Assembly (NCBI GenBank): GCA_003290165.1
Contig: QNQO01001828.1
Span: 124,001-188,000 of the forward strand
Reading direction: 5' to 3'
DNA length: 64,000 nt
From: Berberis thunbergii
Taxonomy: Eukaryota > Streptophyta > Magnoliopsida > Ranunculales > Berberidaceae
How positions within the stretch are numbered: position 1 is the first letter of the stretch; each line of letters begins with the position of its first letter. Under the pieces are notes generated by a model that had not been told where the DNA came from, did not search any database, and saw only the letters and a program-made list of their open reading frames with translations. Of this stretch, positions 48,337 through 59,267 are shown piece by piece. A program made the translations under genes and the position numbers.

Positions 48337-48398
48337 TGTGCATTGTGCAATGTGCAATGTGCAATGTGCAATGTGCATTGTGCATTGTGCATTGCAGA
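48337..48398. repeat. 7-bp tandem repeat GTGCAAT / GTGCATT
   Basis: About eight units in a row change from GTGCATT to GTGCAAT (four copies) and back to GTGCATT (three copies). It lies about 470 bp upstream of the FAD2-like start. The ATTGCAC/GTGCAAT wording makes the tract partly self-complementary. Confidence 0.85.
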
Positions 48399-48623
48399 TT
48401 CAGACGATTCCAAGTGAAAACCAGAATCAGACCAAATTTACTAGAGGGGGAATTGTTTAATTTTACCTGCAGAGTTGGAAACAAACTTCAGAATAAAACA
48501 AAAAAAGTTGCAACAAACTTTGAAACAATACAAAATAAGTTACAACAAACTTTGAAACAAAACAAGAAAATTGTGAGGACATTCCATATTAAATTTAGAA
48601 ATAAAACTGCTATAATGAAACCT

Positions 48624-48861
48624 CACGTGAAGACGGTTAAAGATGTAGGAATGGAACTCATGCAAGCACGCCGTAAAATTTCCGAGCTCCATTGTTTTCT
48701 TCACTTGTGGGAAATACTACAGACAAATTAGCTTAACCGTCTCGCGGGCAATATTTCATTCACATTCCCAGCTGAGCCTATAAATACAGTCATTCATCAG
48801 CTGAGTGAGACCAACAGAGCAAGACAACCAGTAGAATAGGAGAGAAAAAAAAAGGTGTACA
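48624..48861 (+). promoter_or_regulatory. FAD2-like promoter: G-box, TATA box, short leader
   Basis: A CACGTG G-box sits at 48624-48629 and TATAAATA at 48779-48786, so transcription should start near 48810, leaving a leader of about 50 bases before ATG 48862. The 10-bp words AGACGGTTAA (48631-48640) and TTAACCGTCT (48733-48742) are inverted repeats between G-box and TATA. There is no sign of the long leader intron usual in housekeeping FAD2 genes. Confidence 0.65.
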
Positions 48862-50010
48862 ATGTGTGTCGGTGCCCCCATTGTTTCTCTTCCTCCCAGT
48901 AAGGAAGAAACAAAAACCATTAAGAGAGCCCCTTCAGTCAAGCCTCAATTTACCCTAGGCCAGCTAAAGAATGCCATTCCCCCTCACTGCTTCAACCGCT
49001 CTGTTATCCGTTCCTTGTCTTACATAGTACGTGACTTTGCCATCGCTTCTCTCTTGTTTTACATTGCCACCACCTACATTGTTGCATTGCCCACCCAATT
49101 GTCCTGCCTAGCTTGGCCTGTCTACTGGGCTCTGCAAGGCTGCATCTTCACTGCAATTTGGGTCATAGCCCATGAGTGTGGACATCATGCCTTCAGCAAC
49201 TACCAATGGATGGATGACACTGTTGGACTCATCCTCCACTCTTTCCTTCTTGTTCCATATTTCTCTTGGAAGTACAATCACCATCGCCACCACTCAAACA
49301 CTGGTTCCATTGACAACGATGCAGTCTTTGTCCCCAAGCCCAAGTCTAAGGTTCAATGGTTCTCCCAGTACCTCAACAACCCACTAGGTCGTGTGTTCAC
49401 GCTGGGATTCACTCTCCTCCTAGGTTGGCCTTTATACTTGGCATTCAATGTCTCCGGTCGTTCATATGATCGTTTTGCTTGCCAATTCAATCCATACAGT
49501 CCAATGTACACTGATCAAGAACGACTTCAGATATACTTGTCTGATTCTGCTATCCTAGCCGTCAGCTATGGACTCATTAAACTTGCTGCTGCCAATGGAA
49601 CTGCCTGGCTCATCTGCGTTTATGGAGTTCCTCTACTTATCTTCAACGGGTTCCTTATGTTGATCACCTACCTCCAACACACTCATCCCTCATTGCCAAA
49701 ATATGACTCATCTGAGTGGGACTGGTTGAGGGGAGCATTGGCCACAGTTGATCGTGATTTTGGAGTGTTGAACAAGGTGTTCCATAACATTACCAATACT
49801 CATGTGGCACATCACTTGTTTAACACAATGCCACATTACCATGCCATGGAGGCCACTGAGGCGATCAAGCCAATTCTTCAGGAGTACTACCAATTTGACA
49901 AGACACCCTTTTACAAGGCAATGTGGAGGGAGGCAAAGGAGTGTCTATATGTCGAACCAGATGCTAATGCCAATGAAAGCGGTGTGTTTTGGTACCGCAA
50001 CAAGTTTTAA
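48862..50010 (+). CDS. FAD2: FAD2-type (delta-12-like) fatty acid desaturase, divergent
   Basis: An uninterrupted 382-residue frame, the usual FAD2 length, with an intronless coding region. It is an ER membrane di-iron enzyme using cytochrome b5. FAD2 converts oleoyl- to linoleoyl-phosphatidylcholine, and divergent members make hydroxyl, acetylenic or conjugated products. Histidine boxes are HECGHH (about residues 105-110), NHHRHH (about 141-146, where the canonical box is HRRHH) and HVAHH (about 315-319). PPHCFNRS and [13 protein letters not shown] are family signatures. Membrane segments surround residues 55-75, 85-105, 180-200 and 225-275. The C-terminus FWYRNKF fits the aromatic ER-retrieval signal. 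Differences from standard FAD2 (AFSNYQ for [14 protein letters not shown] for HNITDTHV) suggest a divergent paralogue, so product specificity is open. Confidence 0.93.
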   Translation: MCVGAPIVSLPPSKEETKTIKRAPSVKPQFTLGQLKNAIPPHCFNRSVIRSLSYIVRDFAIASLLFYIATTYIVALPTQLSCLAWPVYWALQGCIFTAIWVIAHECGHHAFSNYQWMDDTVGLILHSFLLVPYFSWKYNHHRHHSNTGSIDNDAVFVPKPKSKVQWFSQYLNNPLGRVFTLGFTLLLGWPLYLAFNVSGRSYDRFACQFNPYSPMYTDQERLQIYLSDSAILAVSYGLIKLAAANGTAWLICVYGVPLLIFNGFLMLITYLQHTHPSLPKYDSSEWDWLRGALATVDRDFGVLNKVFHNITNTHVAHHLFNTMPHYHAMEATEAIKPILQEYYQFDKTPFYKAMWREAKECLYVEPDANANESGVFWYRNKF

Positions 50011-50170
50011 ATTAAAATAGTGGAAGGAATGTAGCGAAGGGGTGTTTGTCATTGAAGTAGGTCCGACTTTTGAGTCTGTGCATATGTTTATGTCCAGTAC
50101 TTGTGCCCATCACTCGATAATGTCGTGGTGTTAGCTTAATATGTATGGTAAGCAATAAAATTGTATGTTT
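50011..50170 (+). terminator. FAD2-like 3' region with polyadenylation signal
   Basis: An AATAAA hexamer at 50155-50160 within GCAATAAAATTG is the probable near-upstream polyadenylation element, giving a 3' untranslated region of about 160-180 bases. Confidence 0.6.
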
Positions 50171-51161
50171 CTGTTTCTATATTAAACTCTCAGTGTCGTC
50201 TATTTAGTTGTAATTTTTTTGTCAAGTGTTCATGAGCATTTGAGCCAGAAAAATAAGTGAAATGCAGGAAATGCAGAACATTCAGCATCCCACAGGAGGG
50301 TATCAAATTCACTATATTGAACAATTCATGAGGTAGTCCAGAATACTTACAGATCTGGGGGTTGAACCCTTAAGTCATATCCTCTAGAATAGATATCACC
50401 ACCATCCACTTTTATCTCATCCATCACATATTTGTTTTTTTCAATCATCACCATCACCTTTCTTATTTCTCCCTTTGTCTTCTTCCACCAAACACCATCA
50501 CCACCACCACCACCACTGCAAAAGAAGCTGTTAAGACAATATACCAAAGCAATCTCCCTGAGTATTAAGGGAGAGATACATACAACAATATAACAACAAA
50601 TCACAACCAGCTTATAAACAACAATATTCCCTTGCTGGAAGCTAAAATGTTCACCACCTCTTGCAACTCTACAAAAGCAGCCAAATTAACTGTAAATTTT
50701 CAGTCACTGAATTATGGATTAAGAAAACGTTCTCTCGCATAGAACCAAAAGAGAGACCAAAACCTCAACAAATGATTAGTAAAACGTGTTGGTTTTAAGA
50801 TGCTAACCCTCAATAAACCATTACGTCCTGGACATATAAGTTCACTTGTCTAGTAGATTCCATGATGTCAGCCATGTGTAATGACACAATCTTGCTCCTA
50901 ATAAAGATTCAACAAAAAAAAATACAAGCTTGTAACAAAGAATTTACCTTGCCTTCCTGAATAAAACAACAAGCTCTCCAATATCCTCTAACATAGAATC
51001 ATAGTACAAGTTGAGATGCTTATCCTCCTACATTTTATGCTATTTCTCCTTCGACTCCCTCAACCCTCTCTTCCCCTTGTATCTCGAAAGGTTGACTTGC
51101 ATCGAGTCGTTATGAGATCAAGTCATCATCCTCATCCTTATTTTTATTACACTTTGAAATC
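50171..51161. other. Intergenic region, no gene recognised
   Basis: Non-coding. A CAC/CCA-rich stretch at about 50490-50517 is a simple repeat. No transposon ends with target duplications were seen. Confidence 0.4.
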
Positions 51162-51164
51162 TTA

Positions 51165-51480
51165 GGGTGTGTTTGGTTGCATGGAATCCTATGTCATGGG
51201 AATCCATGAGGGGACCACTACATTTTAGGCTAAATTTATATATCACTCCACATTTACCATTTGACCACCATTTGATTTTGTGATCAATGGTGGGAATGGA
51301 AGTCCCATGAACATGAGAATCTCATTCCTTGGCTCCCCAAGGCATGTGATTTTCATGTTCATGGGACTTTCATTCCCACACCAAATGGTGGATGTGGAGT
51401 GATATATCAATTTAGCCTAAAATGTAGTGGTCCCCTCATGGATTCCCATGGCATAGGATTCCATGCAACCAAACACACTC
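51165..51480. mobile_element. Tourist-like (PIF/Harbinger) MITE, 316 bp, TTA TSD
   Basis: The ends are GGGTGTGTTTGGTTGCATGG and its near-perfect inverted partner CCATGCAACCAAACACACTC. The element is flanked by the 3-bp duplication TTA (51162-51164, 51481-51483), the PIF/Harbinger target. Much of the interior is also self-complementary (CATGAGGGGACCACTACATT on one arm, its reverse complement on the other), giving a long foldback. Confidence 0.92.
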
Positions 51481-51483
51481 TTA

Positions 51484-52546
51484 GTATGGATTCCAATTTA
51501 TCATATCAATCTTATCAGTTGAAACATAACCAATGTTTCTTTTGGTTGTTGCTTCTTTTTTTTTTTTTTTTTTCTTTTTTCTTTACATTCCTTTCTCTTT
51601 TGTTTTTCTTGTTTGCCTGAGGCATATTTGCGACACACTCCTTTTTGTAGAAGGCCTAATCCTTTACAAAAACACTGGAAACTTGGTGCCTAATACCAAT
51701 TAAACAATTCAATCATAAATGTTGGATTTCCAGCCGAATTGAAAAAACAAAAATGCCTAAAATCCAATGTTTTTAGGATTTTTTTCAGCAATGCCAATAT
51801 GCCAGCAAAGTTGCCAAACACCAAAAATTTTGACAGTAATATTAACACTTCGTTAACTTTTTTCTTATCAACGCCAAAAAACCAACATAAACTATGAAGT
51901 CAATTGTTGGGATTCCAGAGTTTGACCAAAAACAGTTATCGACGTTTGGTTTCGAGATGTAAAACAAATTAATATGCATTCAGAACACCAAAAAAACATA
52001 AGCTCATGAAAAACTCAAGGGAATGTCTAAAAGGTGTAGGTTGGATAGTATATTAGAGAAAGGGCATATATAAAGATAGAGTTGGCAACTGGGCAGGTTT
52101 CCAGCATGTCATTATCAATATGTATTCTAAGTTTCAGAAAAAAAAAAGGGGGAAAGAGGGATAAGATGGCCGTGGAGAAGATGAGGAAAACGAAGAGGGA
52201 GGGATATGATGGGCATTGTTTAATTTGGGCGAGGGAAAATTGAAAATTAAAAATCAAGTTGAAAATATACACCATTATTGTTTATTAATCAATGTTTGAG
52301 AGGGGCTGGTTTTGATAGTAAAAATATAAAATGTGGAGGAGATGATCAAAATGTTAGATGTAAGGGCCTTTTTATAATTTATTCATAATTGGAAGGCTTG
52401 AAATAAATTATGTTAGGGGCTTAAGTATAATTAATGAATGTTTACAAGGGTTGACTTTGATTGAAAAAAAATTAGATGTTAATAATTTATAGATATTGGA
52501 GGGCTTTAAATAAATTATGTTAGGGTCTTGGGTGTAATTAATAAAT
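51484..52546. other. Intergenic region with poly-T tract
   Basis: A T-rich run lies at about 51548-51590. From 52400 on, the phrase AATAAATTATGTTAGGGKCTT recurs (about 52402, 52512 and 52876), marking degenerate repeats of roughly 110 bp interrupted by MITE 3. Confidence 0.5.
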
Positions 52547-52555
52547 GTTTAAAGG

Positions 52556-52756
52556 AGCTTTGCTACATGACGAGGAAATGAGCAAGGAAACCAGCGAGGG
52601 GAGTGAGGTGGAGGGGGGAGAACCACTCACTCCCCCTCGGGATGTGCACGTTGACTTTTCTTGCTCGCATCCCGAAGGGGGTGAGTGGTTCTCCCCCCGC
52701 CACCTCACTCTCCTCGCTGGTTTCCTCGCTCATTTCCTCGTCATTTAGAATTCCTA
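52556..52756. mobile_element. Mutator-type foldback MITE 3, about 9-bp TSD
   Basis: The left end reads GGAGCTTTGCTACATGACG and the inverted right end TAGGAATTCTAAATGACG. Arms rich in GAGGAAATGAGC pair across nearly the whole element. It is flanked by ATGTTTAAA (52547-52555, 52757-52765). It is related to MITEs 1 and 2 (same TTCTAAATG-CGAGG core) but has its own arm sequence. It lies inside the degenerate 110-bp repeat. Confidence 0.85.
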
Positions 52757-52765
52757 ATGTTTAAA

Positions 52766-53520
52766 GGGACTGAATTTAAATGTAAATAGCATGAGTTTGG
52801 GTGAAATAAAAATTATTGTTGAAATTCTAAATATTTAAGGGCCTATGTATAGTTTAAAAATAATTAGAGGCTTCAAATAAATTATGTTAGGGGCTTGGGT
52901 ATAATTAACAATATTGAGAGAGGGCAGGTTTTTTATCGTAAATAATCTAAATTTGGGAGGGTATAATAGTTTTTCATTTAAAATGACAAAAATATTCTTG
53001 AGCCACTATTCACCTACCTATTGATTTTTCTTGTAAATATGATAAAATTAGGAGGGAATCATGGGCAACCCAAAAATCAGGTTGAAGACACACAAACACT
53101 ATTCCTAAGCCCAACTCTCATAATCTCATTATAAAGTTTAGATGATGACAACCTTTTTATTCTTATTTTGTGTGTTTTCTAGGTTTGGATAGGCACAAAC
53201 CTGATACAATCTGAGCCCAATCCAAAGTCAGGTAGAGTTAAAGCAAAAAACATCTGAACCCGAACTAAGACTTGGGCCAAAACGAATAAAGAGGTGTCAG
53301 TATCTGGTCCACCATCCCAACCCGAACCCCAACTAGCAATATAACAACTTAGTTTGCATTTATCTATTATACACATTATTTGACTTAATTTTGTTTTTAA
53401 AAGGAAACTGAACTAGGAACAATATTTATTCTTTACTAAGAGGTTTTAATAACAAAATTACGAATCTCTAAACCATAGGATATCCACAACCTCAACTTAC
53501 TTAAAATTACACATTACATA
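52766..53520. other. Intergenic region left of the CACTA element
   Basis: It contains one more copy of the AATAAATTATGTTAGGGGCTTGGG repeat phrase near 52876 and a CCCGAACC-rich patch at 53190-53340 that resembles hAT subterminal sequence but has no defined ends. No gene. Confidence 0.35.
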
Positions 53521-53935
53521 CACTACAAAAAAAATCGACATCAGCGACGGCTACAATCCGTCGCCAATTGACCCAAAACCGTAGCTAAATCGAAACAGCG
53601 ACGGCACACCAACCGTCGCCAAGCCGTAGCAATTATTATCGTCGCTATTTGAATCAGCGACGGCACAATAGCCGTTGCTAATTGGCGACCCCGCTACGAA
53701 CCGTCACTAATTTGAAAACTGCCGTCGCTAATTTCCAAATTCAAATACATATTAGCGACGGTTAGCTTACCGTAGCTAGCTAGCGACGGTTTCTTGCCGT
53801 CGCTAATTTCCAAATTCAAATACATTAGCGACGTCTAGATTACCGTTGCTAGCTAGCGACGGCTCCGTGCCGTCGCTAAGTCCCGAATTAGATTTCTTTA
53901 GGGACGGCCAGATTGCCGTGGCTAACAAAAAAAAT
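53521..53935. repeat. CACTA subterminal repeat array (TTAGCGACGG family)
   Basis: At least fifteen copies of TAGCGACGG or its reverse complement CCGTCGCTA occur in both orientations within 400 bp. They include two longer units with CCGTCGCTAATTTCCAAATTCAAATACAT-like spacing. Such arrays are where the TNPA-like protein binds both ends of CACTA elements. The GC-rich CpG words stand out sharply from the AT-rich surroundings. Confidence 0.9.
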
Positions 53936-54468
53936 TGAAAAAAAAAAAATTTTATAATACTTTTTTTGTCATTATATTAATTTTATATTACTCAATAAAC
54001 ATCAAATTGAATTATAAACATCTTAATAAAATACAATCCCAAATAGACAAAATTGGAATATAAACATATTTGGCTTATACTTTTTATTTGTCCCGAATAG
54101 AAATACTTTTTTTTGGCAAATTATAAACTTCTTAAACCTGAACAAAATTAAATTAATTTTCATATACTCAATAAATTGTCCATCACAAAAAAATACAATC
54201 CCAAATACTGTCAACCTCAAATTGAGATAACTACATAAAACAAAATTGTGATCGTCTATGCGAAATAAAACAAAATTTTTACATACAGTAATTGCACACA
54301 GTAATTGCTTTAAGATCTGCATCAGCTTGGTCTTCCAGAACTGCATTAAAATCACAATTTGCACAATCATCAGAGTAAATAAGCCCACAGATCGCTACCC
54401 TGATTATATAAGACCATATGCTAAACAAAAACTTACACAAATAAATCCAAAACAGATGTGTACCTCAC

Positions 54469-55375
54469 CCAGCAATGAGGTACTGTGCAGGATCACCTTC
54501 GGGGACATTTTCCATGAACCATGCTACATGTGAAACCACTTCTTCGTTGCTGAAGGTGGTGAATGACAGAAGGTGTACAGCTGACATAAGCAGCTGTACC
54601 CACATAATTAATCTGAAACATCTGAAACAATGCTTCATTGCATCTTGGCTGCATCCAGACAAGGAATAAAGGGAACTAGCTCGATCAGTTTAGCATAATG
54701 GGGGCAATTTTGCAAAACATTATCTTTTAACTTGCTTCTTAATTGCATAATTTGCAGTAATACAAAAGATTTGGTTATTCATTTGATAAAAGTGAGGAAG
54801 GAAAGACGTTGCTTTCCACATATCTTTCAGCCACATAACTAAGTTCTAAGCTACCAAATTGACTAGAACTCCGATAATATACCAAACAGCTTTCTACAAT
54901 GACTCTAAATAAACTGGTTGTACAAACTGCCACCCATCCTTCACTAAAAAATGATACATTGCTCATCCAGCTAGTGCATGAAAATACCATGTGAGGTCCC
55001 AGTCGATGAGAGACATAATGTTTTTTGTCCCACGCTCAATACCAAGTCTCACAAATATGCATGTCATTAAAAATAATTTTGAGTTTTTGCTAATGTCAGT
55101 TACTTTGCTTATCTAACTCCTATAACAAGTCGGGGGTGGAGCAGTCTCCATGTCACTCTATATAAGCGCCAACAGTAATCTCAAATGTATGGTGTCAATT
55201 AAAACAAAACAATTTGCATTGGACATAAATAAGTGAAAAATGGTAAGCAATGCGATCTTACCTTCTTGAGAAATCCGGCACCAAAAGCTCTTGTAACTTT
55301 CAACTGTCCCTTGACTCTATCATTCAAGATAGCTTGGTTATCATCAACATGTTTTGCTTTGATCCTCAATACTTC
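54469..55375 (-). pseudogene. Captured fragment of a POLTERGEIST-like PP2C (two exons, intron kept)
   Basis: Exon A, complement(55262-55375), encodes [14 protein letters not shown] and [20 protein letters not shown], with AG before and GT after. Exon B, complement(54469-54648), encodes CNEALFQMFQINYVG, AAYVSCTPSVIHH and then SNEEVVSHVAWFMENVPEGDP. About twenty codons are missing in the middle of exon B, and the expected SSDGLYQYF segment is lost. These motifs are specific for the POL/PLL clade of PP2Cs, which act with CLAVATA-type receptors in meristems. The remaining exons, including the metal-binding N-terminal motifs, are absent, so this is a non-functional capture. Confidence 0.85.
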
Positions 55376-55949
55376 CTAGAAATATTGAAAAGAAAGAAAT
55401 GGTGAGTCCACAAAAAAAATTCAAGATATCTCAACCTAATTTTAGAGAAGACTCAAAAACTCTATTCAAGAGATAAAATATTCTTAAATACATATTAACA
55501 TATGATGTATCACACTTTGTTAGTTTCTGCAGAGCACCCAAATAAAAGGTAGGAAATTCAAAGTTTGAAAATCCCTTTTTCAAGGGACAACCTCTCCTTC
55601 CTGCAGATTGCATCGCTCTCAATCTATCTCTTTGAATAAACACAAATGAGAATCTTGGATTTATAACCTAAAATATCAAAATGATTGAGACAAATATGCT
55701 AGAGACGACCAGGTGCCAAGTGAGGCAATCATTACAAGTTACAACCTTGCAAATGTTCATGATTAAGGGGTTCAAATGCTTCACTTCTTGTACGTTTCCT
55801 CTAAATTCTATTTTTAGGGATTGTACATGTTAATTTCTCATCAAAAGATGAAAGAAAATCATCCCTCCTCGGCTTAGACCACTTCCATTCTACCCATCCT
55901 CTTTCTCTTTCAATGAAATATTAGCAATAAAAATCCAACCAGCTAGTCA

Positions 55950-56530
55950 TTTCTAGATATAAATAAGTGAAAGGCCTAAATAAGTGAAAGGCCTAAATTC
56001 AACCTTCGGTGAGAGAAACCCAATCAATAGATTCAAGATATATATCCCGAGCCCATATGAAACGATATAGAATCCTTCAATGAAGTAAACGCGCAGAGAG
56101 CAAACAAGGACTTGAGCAAAAACAGAGTGTACCCAAGGGTGAATAAGCAACCAGCGTACACACAATAACCGCATCCACGCAGCCGCAGAATCTCAAAAAC
56201 CGCAACCACGCAGCAAACGCAGCACCCATCCAGCAAACTCAGCACTCAGCCAGACAGAGAACGCAGCAAACGCAGCACTCAGCCAGACAGAGAACGCAGC
56301 AGTCCATGTCATCGCAGCAGCAGTAAATGTCATCGCAGCTTCGGACTGCAGTAAACGCAGCACCCATCCAAACAGAGAACACTCTGTTTTGCGACAGACT
56401 GCCCAGTGCAGTGCGCACCCACCGTGCTGCTGCTCGTCCCCTGTTTTGCGACAGACTGCCCACTCTGTTTTGCGACAGACTGCCCAATCCTGTTTTGCAG
56501 TTCCCTGCAGTCCAAAAAACTTTTATATTT
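55950..56530. repeat. GC-richer region of short tandem repeats
   Basis: Direct repeats include CTCTGTTTTGCGACAGACTG (three copies, about 56391-56490), CAGCCAGACAGAGAACGCAG (two copies, about 56250 and 56281) and several AACGCAGCA words. They are embedded in the CACTA interior. Open frames across them are repetitive and not recognisable as protein. Confidence 0.75.
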
Positions 56531-56859
56531 ACGCAGAAAAGAGTGAAATGAAAAATGAGAAGATGAAACAGCAGGAAAGGAAGATTAATAGTATCTAAGA
56601 AAATTCATTGTAGACGAGTATCCTAACATTGTCACAGATATAATCGACAATCCAAATTTCCCAGAAATGAATCAAGATCCAACATGTTGTTATAAAATAT
56701 TTTCATAGCATTTTTCATTAAAACCACAAAGGTAAGAGTTATAAAGAACCAAGGTATTATTTTTGTTAGTAGGTGCTCATACACTATCTGATACGAGTGT
56801 CATATCTAGTCCATGGAGTATCTGGGTAGTCATATCCTGTTGGACAAGTGAAGTACCAG

Positions 56860-57540
56860 GTATCATATGTTAGGTGGGAAACCATTTCTACATTTTCCCA
56901 AAAAATTAAAGAGAGGTACCTTAATGCTTCCTTCTGGATTAGTTCAAGCTGCTACTGCTGCTACCATTGGTGCTTCACGAGAAGCAGCCTCAGGTAGATG
57001 GACTCCTACATCTCATCCCAAACTACTATTTAGGGTCAGTGGGTGGCAGGTAACAGTCTCGCTTTCCTAAGCCATTCAAGTGTATGGAATCTGCGGTGCT
57101 TAGGTATCTTCGATCTTCCTAATGAAAGAGTCCCCTGTCTGACGTGCAGTGAGGGCTTGCCCCCTTTGCTAAATAGATTATTCACTGCCCACGCGAAGAA
57201 GGCTGGATCAAGAAAATAATTCCTTTCACTGAGGACTAACTGGATTTTCATATTGCACTACTATTATCTGATTTCCCTTCATACAAATGGATGAATTCAA
57301 TGGTGGACATCATAATGGGGATTGTATACTTCGAGAAAAAAATTGGTAATCAAGATAGAAAGATCCTATCTAACATCCTAAAGAAGTTGGAGGAATCTCA
57401 AAACGAGCAGGTTGGGAGTATGTTAACTCCAATTCTACGAGATTCCAGAGAACCATTGAATGTGATTGCATTTTACCGCAATATCATTGGGCATGGTCTA
57501 TGTTACAGCATTCAAGGGGAAGAAGAAATGTACTGAGACG
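56860..57540. other. Unassigned segment inside the CACTA element
   Basis: The base composition is more balanced than that of its neighbours. A plus-strand 81-codon frame (57291-57536) is possible, but I recognise no family. The stretch 57040-57250 has an organellar-DNA feel (few homopolymers, even GC), though this is only an impression. It could be another captured fragment. Confidence 0.3.
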
Positions 57541-57649
57541 GAACAAGTGGACTATAGGCAATACCTATGAAGTAACTATTCTCGAAACAAGGTTGTACTA
57601 GTATTGAATCAATGGAATCATGGGAACTAGAAGAAAAAATAATAATCTC

Positions 57650-58098
57650 CAATGACTGGCAAAAAGTTACATGCAACAGGGATTTCGACAGCAAACTCGG
57701 TGTAACAGAATACTGAGAGCATGGCCGACACACCGGAGACAACATAAGAGAGAACAACAGCAGGACCAGCATCTGTGTTTGCTTCAAGACCGGTGAGGAC
57801 GAAAATACCAGCACCAATGACAGCACCAATGCCAAACCAAATAAGATCCCACCAATTAAGAGTCTTCTTCATCTCATGCTGACTACTTGCCTTCACTTCA
57901 TTAATCTCAGTATCATCAAGGGACCTTGTAAGAACTCTGTCCTTCAACCTTAACCCAATCTCACTCCATGCCTTCCCATAATTCCGGAATTATGGGAAGG
58001 CACCAGCTTTGAAATGACTCCTCGTGTATGAAATCACCCTTGCTGCAAGAACATCCCCTCCTCTTCACTACCCCTTCACTAACATCTCCAGTACCCAT
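57650..58098 (-). pseudogene. Captured first exon of a cationic amino acid transporter (CAT)
   Basis: Reading from ATG 58098 on minus, MGTGDVSEGVVKRRGCSCSK starts a CAT1-like N-terminus. After a frame break the 57947-57670 segment encodes RSLDDTEINEVKASSQHEMK, WWDLIWFGIGAVIGAGIFVL (first membrane helix with the APC-family glycine motif) and SGVSAMLSVFCYTEFAVEIP. It stops being CAT-like at VEIPVA, where GGSFAYLRVELGDF would be expected. CATs import basic amino acids. Only about a fifth of the protein is present. The frame break is caused by a 32-bp palindrome. Confidence 0.88.
57970..58001. repeat. Perfect 32-bp palindrome in the captured CAT exon
   Basis: It runs GCCTTCCCATAATTCC immediately followed by its exact reverse complement, with no loop. 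In the CAT reading frame the second half encodes the expected NYGKA region, while the first half is extra, so the palindrome arose by copying a segment in inverted orientation. Confidence 0.92.
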
Positions 58099-59267
58099 GT
58101 TTTATTGATTCTCTCCTACACCTTCACTTCTTCTTTTCTAAGAGATCTTGATCTGTGCAAATAAATAACAATTCCCAGTTAAGTCAAACAGATATACACA
58201 CAAATACGCAATAGCACACATTAATAACAATCATTTGACATTGAGCAAGATTGTCATGCTCCAGTGTCAAGCATGACCTAACTGTGTACAAATCCACACA
58301 ACCTTCTGGTGAGGAATGTAGTAGTCGACTTTGTTGACTCACTAGATGGATTTTTCTAAAAAAATTTAGCATTTTTCAAGTAGAACTACCAAAAATCTTT
58401 AAGCTGTCCACGAAAAATCAGTGTGTCCACACATCTAACAACTTGCTGATGCTAGACAGGATGGAATCCATAGATCCAATTCATATCCATTGACTTTTCC
58501 ACAATATTCCTCTGGCCAAAACAAAAAAAGAAGTCCGTACATTTTGGCTTAAATGGGGGGACTTCTATTACAGATCCCCTAGAAACTATGAGTATGTTTG
58601 GTTGTAATTGTAATTTTCTTTCCCTCCTCTACAACAAAAAACTTTAAATTTGATTCATGTGGAATGAAATATAACCTCTATAGTTCTTCCATGGAAAAAA
58701 AAAAAGTATAAAAATGGAAAGCTTAAGATTTGATTCATGAGGAATGAAAAATAAGTTTTTCGATATAAAAACATTAAAAGGGAACAAATACCCATGGAGG
58801 ATTATATGTTGTATTGAAACTTGAAAGATGAAAAAGAGAACCTCCTATGAGTAAGGGTATGGCTAATAATGGTGTTGGCTTTGAACCTTGCTCTTCATCT
58901 TCAAAACTGAAACTCACTCAATCATTTTTGCCCTCCTCTGGCTTTGGCTACTTAATAAAACAAGGCCGAGATGTCAAATTCGGCAATAGATTCTTCTACT
59001 CAACCCAAATGAAAATGATGGACCAAAAAAATAATAAAACAGAGCTGACAGCTGCGCTAAGAAGAAACTATGAGAACTACACCCCAATTTATTATAGCAA
59101 TATATGTCGTTTAATTGGTTCCTCTCTTTATGGTTTTTAGTGTTCATAAGATAAACACTACAGCCGAATTCAGCATTTACATCACCAGATCCGTCCATCC
59201 ATTCATGCACATAAACAAAGAATACAACAACTATATGAAACTATAGAAGAGATCAGATATTATTTAC

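Noticed and set aside
48336..48731. 131-codon plus frame upstream of the FAD2-like gene
   Set aside because: Its N-terminus is just the GTGCAAT repeat read as CNVQCAL-type residues, and the rest has no recognisable family.
53521..53935. Regularly repeated GCGACGG words resembling a CRISPR array
   Set aside because: The repeats occur in both orientations with irregular spacing, right after a CACTA terminus in a plant nuclear sequence. They are subterminal transposon repeats.
54023..54388. 121-codon minus frame next to the CACTA subterminal repeats
   Set aside because: Very Phe/Ile/Leu-rich from AT-rich DNA, no family similarity, and not in line with the captured PP2C frame.
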